64,000 nucleotides of DNA from Xenoacremonium recifei (GCA_012184525.1 WOFQ01000060.1:160720-224719); one strand, 5' to 3'; shown: positions 35,433-47,251, counted from the stretch's first letter. Notes: generated by a model from the sequence alone, not told the origin. Numbers and translations are program-made.

Positions 35433-37892
35433 ATGGCCGGACCTGGTCGATCCAGCAGTACCCGGGCGTTCAGGCGAGGCTATGTTGCCTGTGTGTCTTG
35501 TCGTACCCGCAAGGCCAGGTGCGATATCAGCGACAAGCCTCCCTGTGCGAAATGCCGGCGCGAGCATCGTGAATGTGTCTTTGAGGACCGACCAAAGGCT
35601 CCCAGGCACAGGGAAACTCCAAAATGGGCCAATATGAGTGAGGCGAGGGTTGGCACAAACGCCGGGTCAACGCCTTCGTTTTCGGCACATGGTGCAACTC
35701 CGGCTTCCAATGCGAATGCTTCACCCCAGGACGGACCAATTCCATCGCCCATGCCATCTAGTTTGGGCATCGCACTGCTTAGTCCAACTGACAAGAACGC
35801 TTCCGTCTATGATCGATTTCGCTCGACTATTGTTACTGGGACGAATGACGCGTTGGATATCCTCTCGGACGCAGCGCATCCACGGCATCACCTTACTCCC
35901 GCGACGGCGACCCAGTCTGAGCAAACTGGTGATCTTTATACTTCCGGATTAAACAAGCTTCCGGCCGTCTCACCAGGGGGGCAGAGCGGATATGGACATA
36001 CTGTGCTGGCCTTGTCGGAACCACATGACGACGTTCTTGACCTTTGGGACAAGTGCCGTTTTGTTCGACAGGGCCTATTTACGGCTCAAGAGGCTGTCAC
36101 GTATATTGACCTGTAAGCCATAGCTCACCGGAATAAGAAAACAGGTATATTGATGTTGGCTAGGTTCTTCAGGTATCTTGCGCCTCTATCTCCAGTCATG
36201 GTGAATCAATTCTCTGGTCACTCAGCGCATGAACGTCTGGTCGTTGAAGAGGCCATGTTGTGCTGCACCTTGCTCATGATATCGTCGCGCTTTTTCATGC
36301 TCCCTGGGGCTGGAGGCGCTTCAAGAAGTCATTTAATCCACCAACGGCTATGGAAGCATTGTGAAATGCTGATCAATCGCATCATCCTTGGGCAGGAAAA
36401 ATGCTCAACGTCAAAAACTCGGATCGTCGGGACTATAGAGAGTCTGATGTTGATATCAGATTGGCACCCTCGTGCAATCCATTTCCCTCCCGAAACGGAT
36501 GGCTGGGACGGCATGCTCATCTCTCCTGGCTACGATCGTGTGAACCGTAAGAATGTGAATAACGAAGAGTCATTGATCCGGTGGCGCGAAGACGTCTTTG
36601 AGCCGGCAAAGAGGGCTAGCAGAGCGTCGTGGATGCTCCTAGGGATGGCATCCAGTCTAGCTTATGAACTCGGGGTGTTTTCGAGCCGTCAGAAGGAGAC
36701 GATAGGCCTTTCGGATGCCGAGGAATCTCGGTTTTGTCGCGCTCGAAAGTTACTATACGTCTATCTGACGAGCACTGCAGAGAGACTCGGATATCCCAAT
36801 GTGTGTCCAGAGAGTCTAGCTATCGCAGCGTCTCGACCACTTACGAAACCTGCACTCGATCCAACGCTGAAATCCTGGGCCGCGTACAACGAGTTACAGA
36901 TTGATCTCATGCTCCTGTCCCGGACCGCAACATCGATGTTCTTCCCTTCTGCTTCACATTTGCATCAGTTAGTTCTCGGCGAACAGTACACAGACCTTCT
37001 TCGGCATTTTGCCTCATCTCTTTCGACTTGGGAGAAATTGTTCGAGTCGAAGAAAAACGGTAGGTAAATATCACAGATATTAATAATTGATCAGGATTGT
37101 ATTAATTTTCTTATAGAAATTGAGACCGTTCTCCAGGAAGTGCTTCTTATCGAGTTCTATCATTTGAGAGCTCGCACAGGCGCGGTTTCTATACAGGCTG
37201 TTGTTGCAAGAGCATCCTCTTCTGGCCTCGACACCGCTGGTTCAAACACCGGGGATGGCTTATCTGCGTTTATGACTTCGCAAGACGTGAAGTTTCAACA
37301 CGACTTGATAGATGATTGTAGAAGAGTGCTCGGCATTGCCACAACAGAGCCTTTCAGAGACCAATTATCATATGCTCCCGCTCATGTCAAGATCAGCATC
37401 ATATCAGCCTCTGTGTTTCTTCTCAAAGCGCTGAGCATCGGCTCAGCTGTTGTGGATATACAAGCGGCTTTGGCGATTCTCGATCAATGCACACAGACTC
37501 TCAAGTCTCAGGCCTCTGACGACATGGATTTCGCCTACCGATATGCGACTTTGGTGGAGAAGCACGCAGCGCATTTCCGAACTTGTCTGACGTCCGCAAA
37601 AGCGCAGAGTTCTAATCAGCTGGCTGTGTCGACTTCCACTTTCCAAAGGGGCGAGAGCCTAGTTGACAGTGGGTGTGTTGGTACGTCTCCGCTGGCAACG
37701 TCTGAGACCTTTGTGCAAGCTCAAGATCCAATGAATCTGGTGAACTTCCCCCTCAATGACAACGAGAGCGATTGGATAGGACTGCCGTTTGATTTGGGTG
37801 TTGCACCGTTCAATTCAGTGAGTGATCAGCTATCTTTGGGGTTGGAGATTGATTCGCTGGATTTTCTTTGGAGCTTGAAGGGAACAGGGTAG
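35433..37892 (+). CDS. Zn2Cys6 transcription factor, candidate regulator of the metabolic island
   Basis: Exons 35433-36112, 36164-37059 and 37117-37892 give 783 residues. The zinc cluster is CVSCRTRKARCD...CAKCRREHREC at about residues 20-47. A fungal-specific regulatory domain follows, starting near KCRFVRQGLFTAQEAVTYID; this segment reminds me of Aro80-type activators, but that is a weak memory. The ATG at 35433 is chosen because it lies just before the basic zinc-cluster region; the frame is open further upstream. It is divergent from the lyase gene with 366 bases between starts and upstream of the transporter and fusion genes, the usual position of a pathway-specific regulator. The inducer is unknown. 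Confidence 0.87.
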
Positions 37893-38617
37893 CGAGCACT
37901 GAACAAACATCTCCCTTGGGGCGTACAACATATGTTTAGCCTTGATTATTGGATACCACCTTTGACTATCCAGTACGTACGAATGCATTATTATGCTAGC
38001 CAAGATGGGTGAGAGCAGCCAGGATAGGGATTGAGGATGGACTCTAGGCCAAGTGTTCAAATAAGAGATTCGGGTAAGGCTTTATATCAGATATTCTATT
38101 CAGAATCAGGGTTTAGAATCGGCACGTTTTGGGGGATTGTTGTAAGGATTATTTCAGGCCCCTATTGAAAGCTTCTAGACCAACCAATTCCGAGTCATAT
38201 TAGTGAAATTCAGGACTGGGGATGATCGACTTGGGTCTCTCGGGAATCCTTACCCATCCAGTTGCGGCTTTCACTGGAGACTTCAATCCCGCCGGGCTTG
38301 ATGGCGCTTGCGTCAACGAAATATGGTAGCCGGACACTTGTATTATGCCGCCCGTTACTATCCGGCCCCATCCGTCGTCAAATCATGCCGGAAGTATTGT
38401 TGCTTTGATGGGGTGTAACTAATCACCCCACATGAATCAGAACCTGGGGAAATCCGGGGGTGGGGCGTCTGTCCGTTGATGCTGTCTGTTATTATATCAA
38501 GCACCTTTCCGCGTTTCCCAGGCTAGGATGATACTCAAAGCTTCTCGATCTTCTCTTTCCTAGTGAAGCAAACTGTATATAATCTCTTTATCGCCTATCG
38601 GCTCCTCTTCCTTCACC
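37893..38617. other. intergenic region upstream of the MFS transporter
   Basis: About 725 bases. The right half has several CCG/CGG triplets and a CCGGACAC motif at 38330. No gene seen. Confidence 0.5.
38325..38338 (+). promoter_or_regulatory. GGTAG-CCGGACACT motif upstream of the transporter
   Basis: GGTAG is followed directly by CCGGACACT, about 280 bases before the transporter ATG. An almost identical block, with two extra bases after GGTAG, lies upstream of the fusion gene. Shared binding by the island regulator is inferred. Confidence 0.4.
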
Positions 38618-40383
38618 ATGACCGCCGAGGATGCCAACAAGACTACCTCCGCAGCGATGGGCTCGGCTACTCATTTCGAAGACAAGAGCGAGATGCAGTT
38701 GGAGGGTGGTCTCGTTCAACTGCAGCGGCAAGAACAGCTTGCTGCCATGAACGATAGATTGGTCAGAAAGGTCAGTCTCCTTAAGCCGAGAAGAAGACAT
38801 CGGTTCTAACAAACATGTCTCCATGCAGTTCGACCTCTGGGTCCTGCCTCTTGTTTGGGTCATATTCATCATCTCGTATCTCGACCGTGGAAACATAGGG
38901 AACGCCAAAACGGCTGGCGCTGCTGAGGATCTCGGACTCAGCAGCGAGCAGGTAAGGGCTTGGGTTTGCGATGTTGGGAACAGTGTCTTACCACTCGCAG
39001 TGGTCCTGGGTACTTCTCTCGTTCTACATCACGTATACTTGTCTTGAATGGCTTGTGCTGTGCTGGAAGATTTTCCCTGCTCATATTTATGTTGCAGCGC
39101 TTGCCCTACTGTAAGTATATAGTGCCCTCCATATTACGCTGCTACTGTACAACTGATACCACGATCTTCTTAGATGGGGTATCGCGGCAATGTGTTCAGG
39201 CTTGGTACATAACATGGCAGGACTGGTGAGTTGCCGAGTCGTCTTGGCCATTCTAGAGGCTGGTTTCGGCGCAGGGGTTCCATATTACTTGTCACTCTTC
39301 TATAAGCGCCGTGAACTAGGAGTTCGACTGTCTATCCTACTAGGATCTAGTCCGATTGCCAACTGTATTGCGGGTGCATTGGCATATGGCATCACACACA
39401 TCAAATCGCATGTCGAGCCTTGGCGCTTAATTTTCTTTATCGGTAAGATTGATGCTTTATGATTTACTATTGTTCATAGAGCTGATACTAGCCAGAGGGA
39501 GCACCTTCGATCGCTATTGCGCCTATTGTGTGGTTCTTTCTCATGGACTCGCCATCAACAGCCAAGTTTCTATCTGAAGACGAACGCACCTTTGCTGTTG
39601 AGCGAATGGAGACCACTGATACAACTAAGAAAAGCGCGCTCTCTAAAGTTCAGCTATTTGCTGGACTGACAGACTATAAGAACTATTGTCATGCTTGCCT
39701 ACATTTCTGCTGCAACTACTCCTTTGCTGCATTATCAAATTTTCTGCCTGACATTGTTCTTGCGATGGGATACGACTCCATCAATGCTCAAGGCTTGACA
39801 GCTCCGCCTTACCTTGGTGCTTTCCTGTCTAGTATCTTAGTGGCATGGCTTTCAGATCGGTATGGCTCTCGAGGTTGGCTGCTTGCGGTTTGTGCAAGCA
39901 TAGCAGCTGTTGGATATGCCCTATTGGCAACTCAGACTGGTACAGCTGTGCGCTATGTTGCTATTTGGCTGACAAGCTGTGGAATCTTCCCGGCTCTTGC
40001 TCTCAACATGATATGGATGCTGAATAACAACGCGGGGGACACAAAGAAAGGTATTGGAATGTCAATTCTGGCAATCATCGGGCAATGCTCGTCATTCTTG
40101 GCATCTTTCATGTTTCCATCGGCGCAAGGGTAAGCCCAATTTCACTCTGATCGGTTCTTGGAGATTTTATTAACATGAACTTAGACCTCTTTACACCAAG
40201 GGAACGGCCATTGGATGTGGGCTGACGGGAGTCATTGTCCCCGTTGGGCTCATCTTGCATTTTGCCTATACCGCAGAGAACAAACGAAGGGATAGAGAGA
40301 ACGGTACAGCTCCGCAAGACGATGGGCCCATCGATGTTAGCACTGTCGGAGACAAACATAAACATTTCCGTCTCATGACCTAA
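38618..40383 (+). CDS. MFS transporter, anion:cation symporter (Dal5/Tna1-like) family
   Basis: Exons 38618-38770, 38829-38951, 39001-39110, 39174-39442, 39496-40129 and 40185-40383 give 495 residues, normal for this family. The first membrane segment starts at FDLWVLPLVWVIFIISYLDR, ending in the YLDRGNIGNAK signature of the allantoate/nicotinate/tartrate permease group. About twelve hydrophobic segments can be placed, and the loop VAWLSDRYGSRGW resembles the MFS loop motif. These carriers import organic anions with protons, so uptake of the island's carboxylate substrate is plausible, but export cannot be excluded. A potential splice donor at 39226 is not used, because the reading-through residues match the family. 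Confidence 0.88.
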
Positions 40384-40715
40384 GGAAACTCCTGAGCATC
40401 AAATAACCATAGCACCACGTTGTGAGAGTGTATAGCGCTGGAATCTTAGCCTGAATATAGAAGTTTGAAGCCAGAACTAAATTTCTGCAATATAGATTGT
40501 CCTAAAAATTAAGTTGTCCTTCACAGATAGACACATGCCTCAAGAAAAAGAAATTCACATTACCGTTTCATTTCGAACATCTCGTCGCCTTCACGTTTGC
40601 GTAATCCGAGCTCTTAATGAAGAGCCTTGTCACAAGACCCATCAGAGCCTCAATCATTAGGGGCTGTTTTACTTACACTGGAGTAAATAAGCAGAATTTT
40701 ATTCGTTGGTGATGA

Positions 40716-40732
40716 CCGCCGACTCCGGGCGG
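40716..40732. promoter_or_regulatory. inverted repeat CCGCC-N7-GGCGG upstream of the fusion gene
   Basis: A perfect 5-base inverted repeat with 7-base spacer stands out in AT-rich DNA about 215 bases before the ATG. Its outer triplets are CCG-N11-CGG, as in the element at 35205. Probable Zn2Cys6 site. Confidence 0.45.
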
Positions 40733-40741
40733 TAGGGACCG

Positions 40742-40757
40742 GGTAGTACCGGACACT
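40742..40757 (+). promoter_or_regulatory. GGTAG-TA-CCGGACACT motif upstream of the fusion gene
   Basis: Nearly the same block as at 38325 upstream of the transporter; ten bases downstream of the inverted repeat. Its recurrence in two promoters of the island suggests co-regulation. Confidence 0.4.
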
Positions 40758-40945
40758 GATCAAGGGCTTCTCTGACCCAAGCGATCGGAGCATCTCACAA
40801 TCCAACAAATCAGATAAATAGTAAATAATTAAGGATTTTATTATGTCTGTTTTTCGGTACCATACAGCCTTTTATCTTAGCCAACGGGGCCTATTTCGCA
40901 TCATTCTTTTGTTGCTTAGTTGATTTCTTATCCTGTTCTCCAGCC

Positions 40946-43900
40946 ATGACTCCCACCAACCACACTAGGAGCTTCAAGATCGCATTACTGCCAGGCGATG
41001 GAATAGGCCCAGAACTATCTCAACATGTCCGCAGAGCCTTAAACCTGATAGAGCAGTGCCGTGAGGCAGTCTCTTTCTCGATCACCGAGCACGACTTTGG
41101 TGGCGCGGCTCTTGCTGCAGGGGAGGTATCATCACTGCCCGCATCCACATTAGAGGCTTGCTATAGATCCGATGCTGTCTTTGTGTGCGGATGTGGAAAT
41201 CCTGAATACGGCATCGAGCCTGAACAGGGCCTCCTTGCTCTCCGACAGAACTTAGGGGTGTATGCCAACATTAGACCTATCAAATTTCCCAGCTCTCATT
41301 TAGAATCTCGCAGCGTCTACAAGCTAGAGGCAATCAGAGACCTGGATATTACCTTTGTACGTGATCTTACTAGTGGTGTGTACTACGGTTCCAGGCAAGA
41401 GGCTGGTGAGGAGGGCGAGGCATATGATACAACCGCCTACTCGCGAGCCGTCATTGAGCGACTGGCTCGCTGGGCTGGGACATATGCTATGCAATTCAAA
41501 CCTCCCAAGCCGGTCCACTCGATTGACAAGAATAATGTCATGGCAACGTCCCGACTCTGGAGAAGAGTTGTAACAGAAGTGTTCTCCAGAGAATTCCCCG
41601 ACGTGCCACTGAACCATTTGCTTGTGGACACGGCATCCATGGTTCTTTCGTCTACGCCCAAACAACTGAGTGGAATCGTCTTGACCGAGAATATGTTTGG
41701 AGATATTCTCTCGGACCAGGCTGGCGGTATCTTGTCTTCCCCGGACACTCTGGCTTCAGCTGCTCTTTCAACCCTTCCGGGAGAATGTAAGTCGGGAGCT
41801 CCAGGTGTTTTCGAACCCTTCAATCTGAAAGCACGAGGAAAACTCGAGAATCCTCTTGGCGCCATGCAAGCCCTTTGCTTGATGCTAGAGTTGTCGCTTG
41901 GACTTATCCAAGAGTCTCGCGCATTGGCAAAAGCAATTCGACGAACCCTTGACCCCAAAGAACTAGTTGGCTCCGACATGCAGACTGTCGACCTCGGTGG
42001 CTCCGCAAGCGCTGATGAGTTCATGGAGAGGCTGCTAGAGAACCTCATTTATTATCTCGAGGCAGCCAATTTAGCGCAAGCAGCCTGCCGACGAACGGCT
42101 CAACTACAGATAACCTCTCAAAACGGAATTAAAGAAACAAAGAGACGTCCCATGGGGATTATCGAAAAGATCATCACCAATGCTGCAGTGGGCCTTCAGA
42201 AACCAGCAATCGAGGCTGGAGACATGATATGTGTCAAAGTCGATTGGACTTTGACATCAGAGCTTCTCTGGGCAGGCATGGAGAAGACATATGACAGGAT
42301 GGGGCGACCTCGACTCTTTCGTAATGATCGCCTCTGGCTCGCAGTCGATCACACGGTTGACCCCCGTACGAACCATCGTGCTCGACAGAAGGGACTCATG
42401 GCTAAGGCGGAGCGGTTCCGCCGTGAAGCCAAGATAATCGACTTCCTGCCTGCCAACACGAGCATCATGCATACTGACTTTACTAGAGACCGAGCCCAGC
42501 CCGGACGGATTGTAGTTGGTAGCGACTCACACACCTGTTCTGCTGGTAGCATGGGGGCACTGGCAGTTGGGTTTGGGGCAGCGGATGTTGTGATGCCCAT
42601 GGTCACAGGCGAGACATGGCTTCGTCTTCCTGAAGTTTGCAGAATCAACTTCATAGGCCGGCTGCCTTTTGGAGTCAGCGGCAAAGATATCATCTTGCAC
42701 ATCCTTGGCCTGTTCAAGCGCAACACCATCGCCTTTCAGCGTGCTGTGGAGTACGGCGGCCCTGGGCTTCGGGATCTCTCCATGGACGCTAGATTTGCTA
42801 TCGCGAATATGACGACCGAGTTTGGGGGCATGGGGGCTTGCTTCGAGGCAGACGACCATACTGCGGCATGGATCTCCCGACGGCCTCATCTCGAGCATCG
42901 CCAAGGTGGACTGTATTTCAAAGCCGACCCTGGTGCTAGATACGCCGAGGAGAGGACTATTGATCTCTCGGCTGTGGGCCCTACCATCGCGTTGTATCCA
43001 AATCCAGACCACGTGGTTCCTATTTCTGAGAAGACAGGAATGAGGTTGGATGGATGTTTCATTGGTGCCTGCACAACAACAGAAGAAGACCTGATCGTCG
43101 GGGCTTTGGTCCTCGAAGCCGGGTTTCGCGCAGGGATGGTGCCCGTCCAATTTGGAAAAAGACGAGTCACGCCAGGAAGCCTGATTATTGTCAGAAACCT
43201 GGAAGAACAAGGCTTGCTTGATATTTATAGGCGAGCAGGTTTCGGGATCGGAGCCCCGGGATGTTCATACTGTGTTGGCATCAACGACGTCGATGTGGCT
43301 AGGGAGGGAGAAGTTTGGCTATCCTCCCAGAACCGCAACTTTCGAAACCGAATGGGCAAGGGTAGTTTCGGGAACATTACCTCTGCAGCAACAGTTGCCG
43401 CCTCGAGCTTCAGTATGGCGGTGACAGATCCGATGCCGCTATTGGACCAAATCGATGAGGCCAGGCTCCGAAAGCTTTTGCGACGGGACAGGAAGGAGTG
43501 CCAGGAAGCTATTATATCCATGCCTCCAATAAGCGAACCAAAACCAGAGATGGTATCAGCTGACTCCGTCAACGGGTTCAAAAATTCCCACTTCATCCAC
43601 ACTCCAAAGGGTTCAGAGAGATGCAAAATTCACTCTCGGATCCAAAGATTTGAAGAGAATGTCGACACGTATGTCACAGTCCTTTTTTTCTTTCTCTGCC
43701 TTCCCATAACAGAACCACTCTAACTTATTGCAGAGACGCAATCATTCCAGCCGAATTCATGCCCGGGGTCGATAATGCAGATCTAGGGGGCCATTGCTTC
43801 CAGTACTTCCGGCCCGGATTCCGTCAGAAAGCAAAACAAGGGTCTCTCGTCATGTAAGCCTTTGCCTGTCTGCTAAATATGCTAGACAATCGTTTTAATA

Positions 43901-44392
43901 ATGTGGAATAGTGTCGCGGGGCATGGCTTCGGTAGTGGTTCTTCTCGAGAAGATGCTGTCAGGGCATTGCAAGGGGCGGGAATAGAAGCCGTCATTGCTA
44001 AGAGCTTCGCTTTCATATGTAAGTGGCACATCCCAACTGGAAGAACTTTTCTAACGGTAATAGATGAACGGAATCAGCTTAACATGGGCCTGTTCAATAT
44101 CAAGATCGAAGACTCCGAATTCTATGATCTAGCGCAGGAGGACGCTGTAATCATAATCGACAAAAACGAGAAGACAGTGCAGATTGAGGGTAATAGCAGA
44201 GTGTTCCATTACCAACAATCGGAGATTGAAGAGACACTGCTGGATACTGGTGGGGTTCTGCCATTATACAATGAACTGGGTAGAGATCTATTCCGCCATA
44301 TTACACTGCCAAGGGTGAAGAATGGAAGGAATGCTACGGGAGTTGGAAAATTAGACACGGGCTCAACAGAAAGTCAAAGCCTTGCATGGTAA
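40946..44392 (+). CDS. trifunctional fusion: isopropylmalate-dehydrogenase-like + aconitase-type dehydratase large and small modules
   Basis: Exons 40946-43668, 43734-43853, 43912-44018 and 44064-44392 give 1092 residues. Residues ~10-385 form a beta-decarboxylating dehydrogenase of the LeuB type: LLPGDGIGPE, the two arginines of LRQNLGVYANIRP, VRDLTSGVYYG, the Lys of SIDKNNV and the acids of FGDILSDQAGG. Its cofactor loop is changed: the usual HGSAPDIAGKG is replaced by a shorter FNLKARGKLENP. Residues ~405-840 are a LeuC/aconitase large module with GSDSHTCSAGSMGAL and three likely 4Fe-4S ligands (Cys709 in GACTT, Cys773 and Cys776 in CSYC). Residues ~910-1060 are the small swivelling module (GHGFGSGSSRED). 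Standard fungal Leu1 and Leu2 are separate proteins, so this is probably a paralogue with another substrate, acting with the nearby lyase. Confidence 0.88.
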
Positions 44393-45011
44393 AATAAAAC
44401 TCTGTGCATGCTCTATTAACAGAGCACAACAATGTAATACGGGCAATTATGATGCCGCAGAGATGCTGCCGATTCTGGGCATAGGGTATGTAGTGAGTGG
44501 CTGGCAAAGTGTGGCGATGTGGCGCGTGTCACCTTGACGGGAGCGAGAGAAGCTAAGCCACGTAACGACGTAACTACGTACCTTGGCCGGGCGGTGCGTG
44601 GCTCAGCAGGCAGGATACGAGCTAGTCCCTTCGGATCACTAACCTTACGTGCTGGATGACGAACTGCCCGCCCTGTTGGCCCAGTCGGGTGGCCCCAGCT
44701 TCTTCTAGGCTGCTGTTGCTGCCACCGTCCGTTACGGTCATTGCCCATCAACTCAACTCAGCCTGGTCAGGTTGTCTTGGACTCTAACCCACCATCTATC
44801 TGCATCGCCTCCCTCTCGGCCCTCAGTGTATCTCTTTGCACGCCGTTCTCGCTCTTCCCTCCGACAAATAATAATATCCTGCCTGCTTCTCCATCATCTA
44901 GCGTGTAGCTGAACAAAGCATTCAATCGCGACCGAGTAGAGCCTCCTCAGGCATCGGCAGATACAGCAGCTCGAAGGCCGCATCCAGGAAGCATCTGGGC
45001 CAATACTAGCC
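44393..45011. other. intergenic region, right border of the metabolic island
   Basis: About 620 bases; composition becomes GC-rich again towards HSE1. No gene supported. Confidence 0.5.
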
Positions 45012-47251
45012 ATGTTCCGGGCCGCAGCGACCGGGCCCTACGACGATGTCGTCGGTACGTGGTCCTGATCCATCTGTTCCGCGATAGGACACTCCAAACT
45101 GACTGGCGATGACATAGCCAAGGCGACTGACGAGAACCTCACGTCCGAGGACTGGGGCGCCATCATCGAGGTCTGCGACAAGGTCACCGGCGACCAGAAT
45201 GGCCCGAAGGAGGCGGTCCAGAGCATGATCAAGCGCCTCGCCCACCGAAATGCGAACGTGCAGCTCTACACTCTCGAGGTTGGTGCCGTCTGCTTTCCCA
45301 GCGACTATCGTATGCTAATCCGCTGCTACAACAGCTCGCCCATGCGCTCTGCCAGAACTGCGGCAAGAACATGCACCGCGAAGTGTCCAGCCGCGCCTTC
45401 ACCGAATCCCTGCTGCGCCTCGCCAACGACCGCAATACCCACACCCAAGTCAAGGCCAAGATCCTCGAACGAATGAAGGACTGGAGCGACATGTTCAGTA
45501 GCGATCCAGACCTGGGCATCATGACGGACGCCTACCACCGCGTCAAGCAAAGCAACCCGACCCTGCAGGCGCCTAGCGCACCGCAGAAGCATGGTCTTAC
45601 AGACCTCGACAGGCAGAAGGAGGAGGACGAGCTGCAGATGGCGCTGAAGCTGAGCTTGCAGGAGGAGGAACGTAAGAAGGCCCCCGTTGCAAGCTCCTCC
45701 AGTGCCCAGGCTGGATCGAGCAGCCAGCAGCAGCAACAAACAGCGACGCCCCCGGTACCGGCCGGCACTACGGCGGCGACGGTTAGCCGGGTTCGCGCGC
45801 TGTACGACTTCGTTCCCTCCGAGCCGGGCGAGCTTGAGTTCAAGAAGGGCGACGTCATCGCCGTGCTCGAGAGTGTCTACAAGGACTGGTGGCGTGGCTC
45901 GCTCAAGGGCAAGACGGGCATCTTCCCGCTCAACTACGTCGAGAAGCTCTCCGATCCGACACCCGACGAGCTGCAGCGCGAGGCTCAGATGGAGGCTGAG
46001 GTGTTTGCGGAAATCAAGAACGTCGAGAAGCTGTTGACGCTGCTGAGCGCCTCGAACACGGCGCCACGGGAAGAGGACAATGAGGAGATTTCGGTATGCG
46101 CTGATAGTTTACCCTGCAGGGATGAGCAGCGAGGGCTAATAGGATTGCAGAAATTATACCATCAGACTCTGGCTATTCGCCCAAAGCTGATCAAACTGAT
46201 TGAGAAATACTCACAGAAGAAGGGTATGCCCCTCAATTTGGACAACTAGATGCAAAACGCCTGCTGACACCCCATTTAGACGACTTCACGCAGTTGAATG
46301 AAAAGTTTATCAAGGCTCGACGAGACTACGAGGCTCTCCTGGAATCGTCCATGGCACATCCTCCTCAACACACTTATCAGCAGTACGCCATCCGACCGGG
46401 ACCTCAAGGGCAGGGCTACCCTCCCGTGGGCGGAGGATATCCTCCTCAAGGACCCCCTCAAGACTCGCAGCAAAGATATTACACTCCTGCTCCTCAAGGT
46501 TGGTTCACTGGATATCACTACGAGATAGCTGAAGTCTTACTGACGCTCTTTAGACCGACCTCAATACCAGACTTCCTCTCCTCCTCCCAACTTCCAGCCC
46601 CCATCGCAAGGTACTCCGGCTCCTTTCTACATGGCAGGAGCTGAGATACCGGCACACAACCCCCAGGGGCCTCCTCAGAACCAACAATATCCTCCGAGTG
46701 ACCCAAATGCTGGTATTCCTCCAGCTGGCAAACAGCCCGCCCCCATTGACACGTCTCCTCCTGCCCAAAGCTACAACCCCTATTCACAGCCCCCTCCCCA
46801 GACCAACCCCTATGCCCAGACACAAGGCCGTCCTCCTAGCACGTACGGAGCCCAGGAGCTGGCCACATCGGTCTATGATTCGCCCATCGCACCCAACAAC
46901 CCGGCCTCGGCCGGCACATACTCCAGCTCTGTCTACTCGCCTGAAGAACCGCCAAACAACACCACTACCGCCACATACACCACGCAGCAGCAGCCTCAGT
47001 ACCAAAGCTACAACCCGCACAATCCGCCCGACCAAGCACCTCCCGCCGTACCCATGGGTGGCCAGAACGTCATGTCGCCGCCGCCCCTGCACCCCAGCGG
47101 CGCCGCCTACGATGCCAGACACACTTTGCCCAGCCAGTCACCGCCCGCTCAGCAGCCGCAGTACAAGCCATACGTACCGCCAGGGGCCGCCCCCGAGGCT
47201 CCGTCTGCGCCCTCGGCGAGCGACTATTATCGCCAGTCGGGAGTCTATTGA
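45012..47251 (+). CDS. HSE1: Hse1, ESCRT-0 subunit
   Basis: Hse1 pairs with Vps27 on endosomes and captures ubiquitinated cargo for the vacuole. Exons 45012-45054, 45118-45278, 45335-46093, 46151-46223, 46280-46498 and 46554-47251 give 650 residues. A VHS domain covers about residues 1-145 (ATDENLTSEDWGAIIEVCDK). The ubiquitin-interacting motif DELQMALKLSLQEEE lies near 167-181. The SH3 domain is at about 219-274 (VRALYDFVPSEPGELEF, WWRGSLKGKTGIFPLNYVE). A helical Vps27-binding (GAT-like) segment and a long Pro/Gln/Tyr-rich tail follow. All junctions keep frame. Length and domain order match fungal Hse1. Confidence 0.95.

Larger units (their letters stand above)
40384..40945. other. promoter region of the fusion-enzyme gene
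   Basis: AT-rich spacer with a compact GC-rich regulatory-looking block at 40715-40760. Confidence 0.5.

Noticed and set aside
39226..39240. Apparent GTGAGT splice donor in the transporter
   Set aside because: Reading through gives VSCRVVLAILEAGFGAG, which fits the family; splicing here would remove it.
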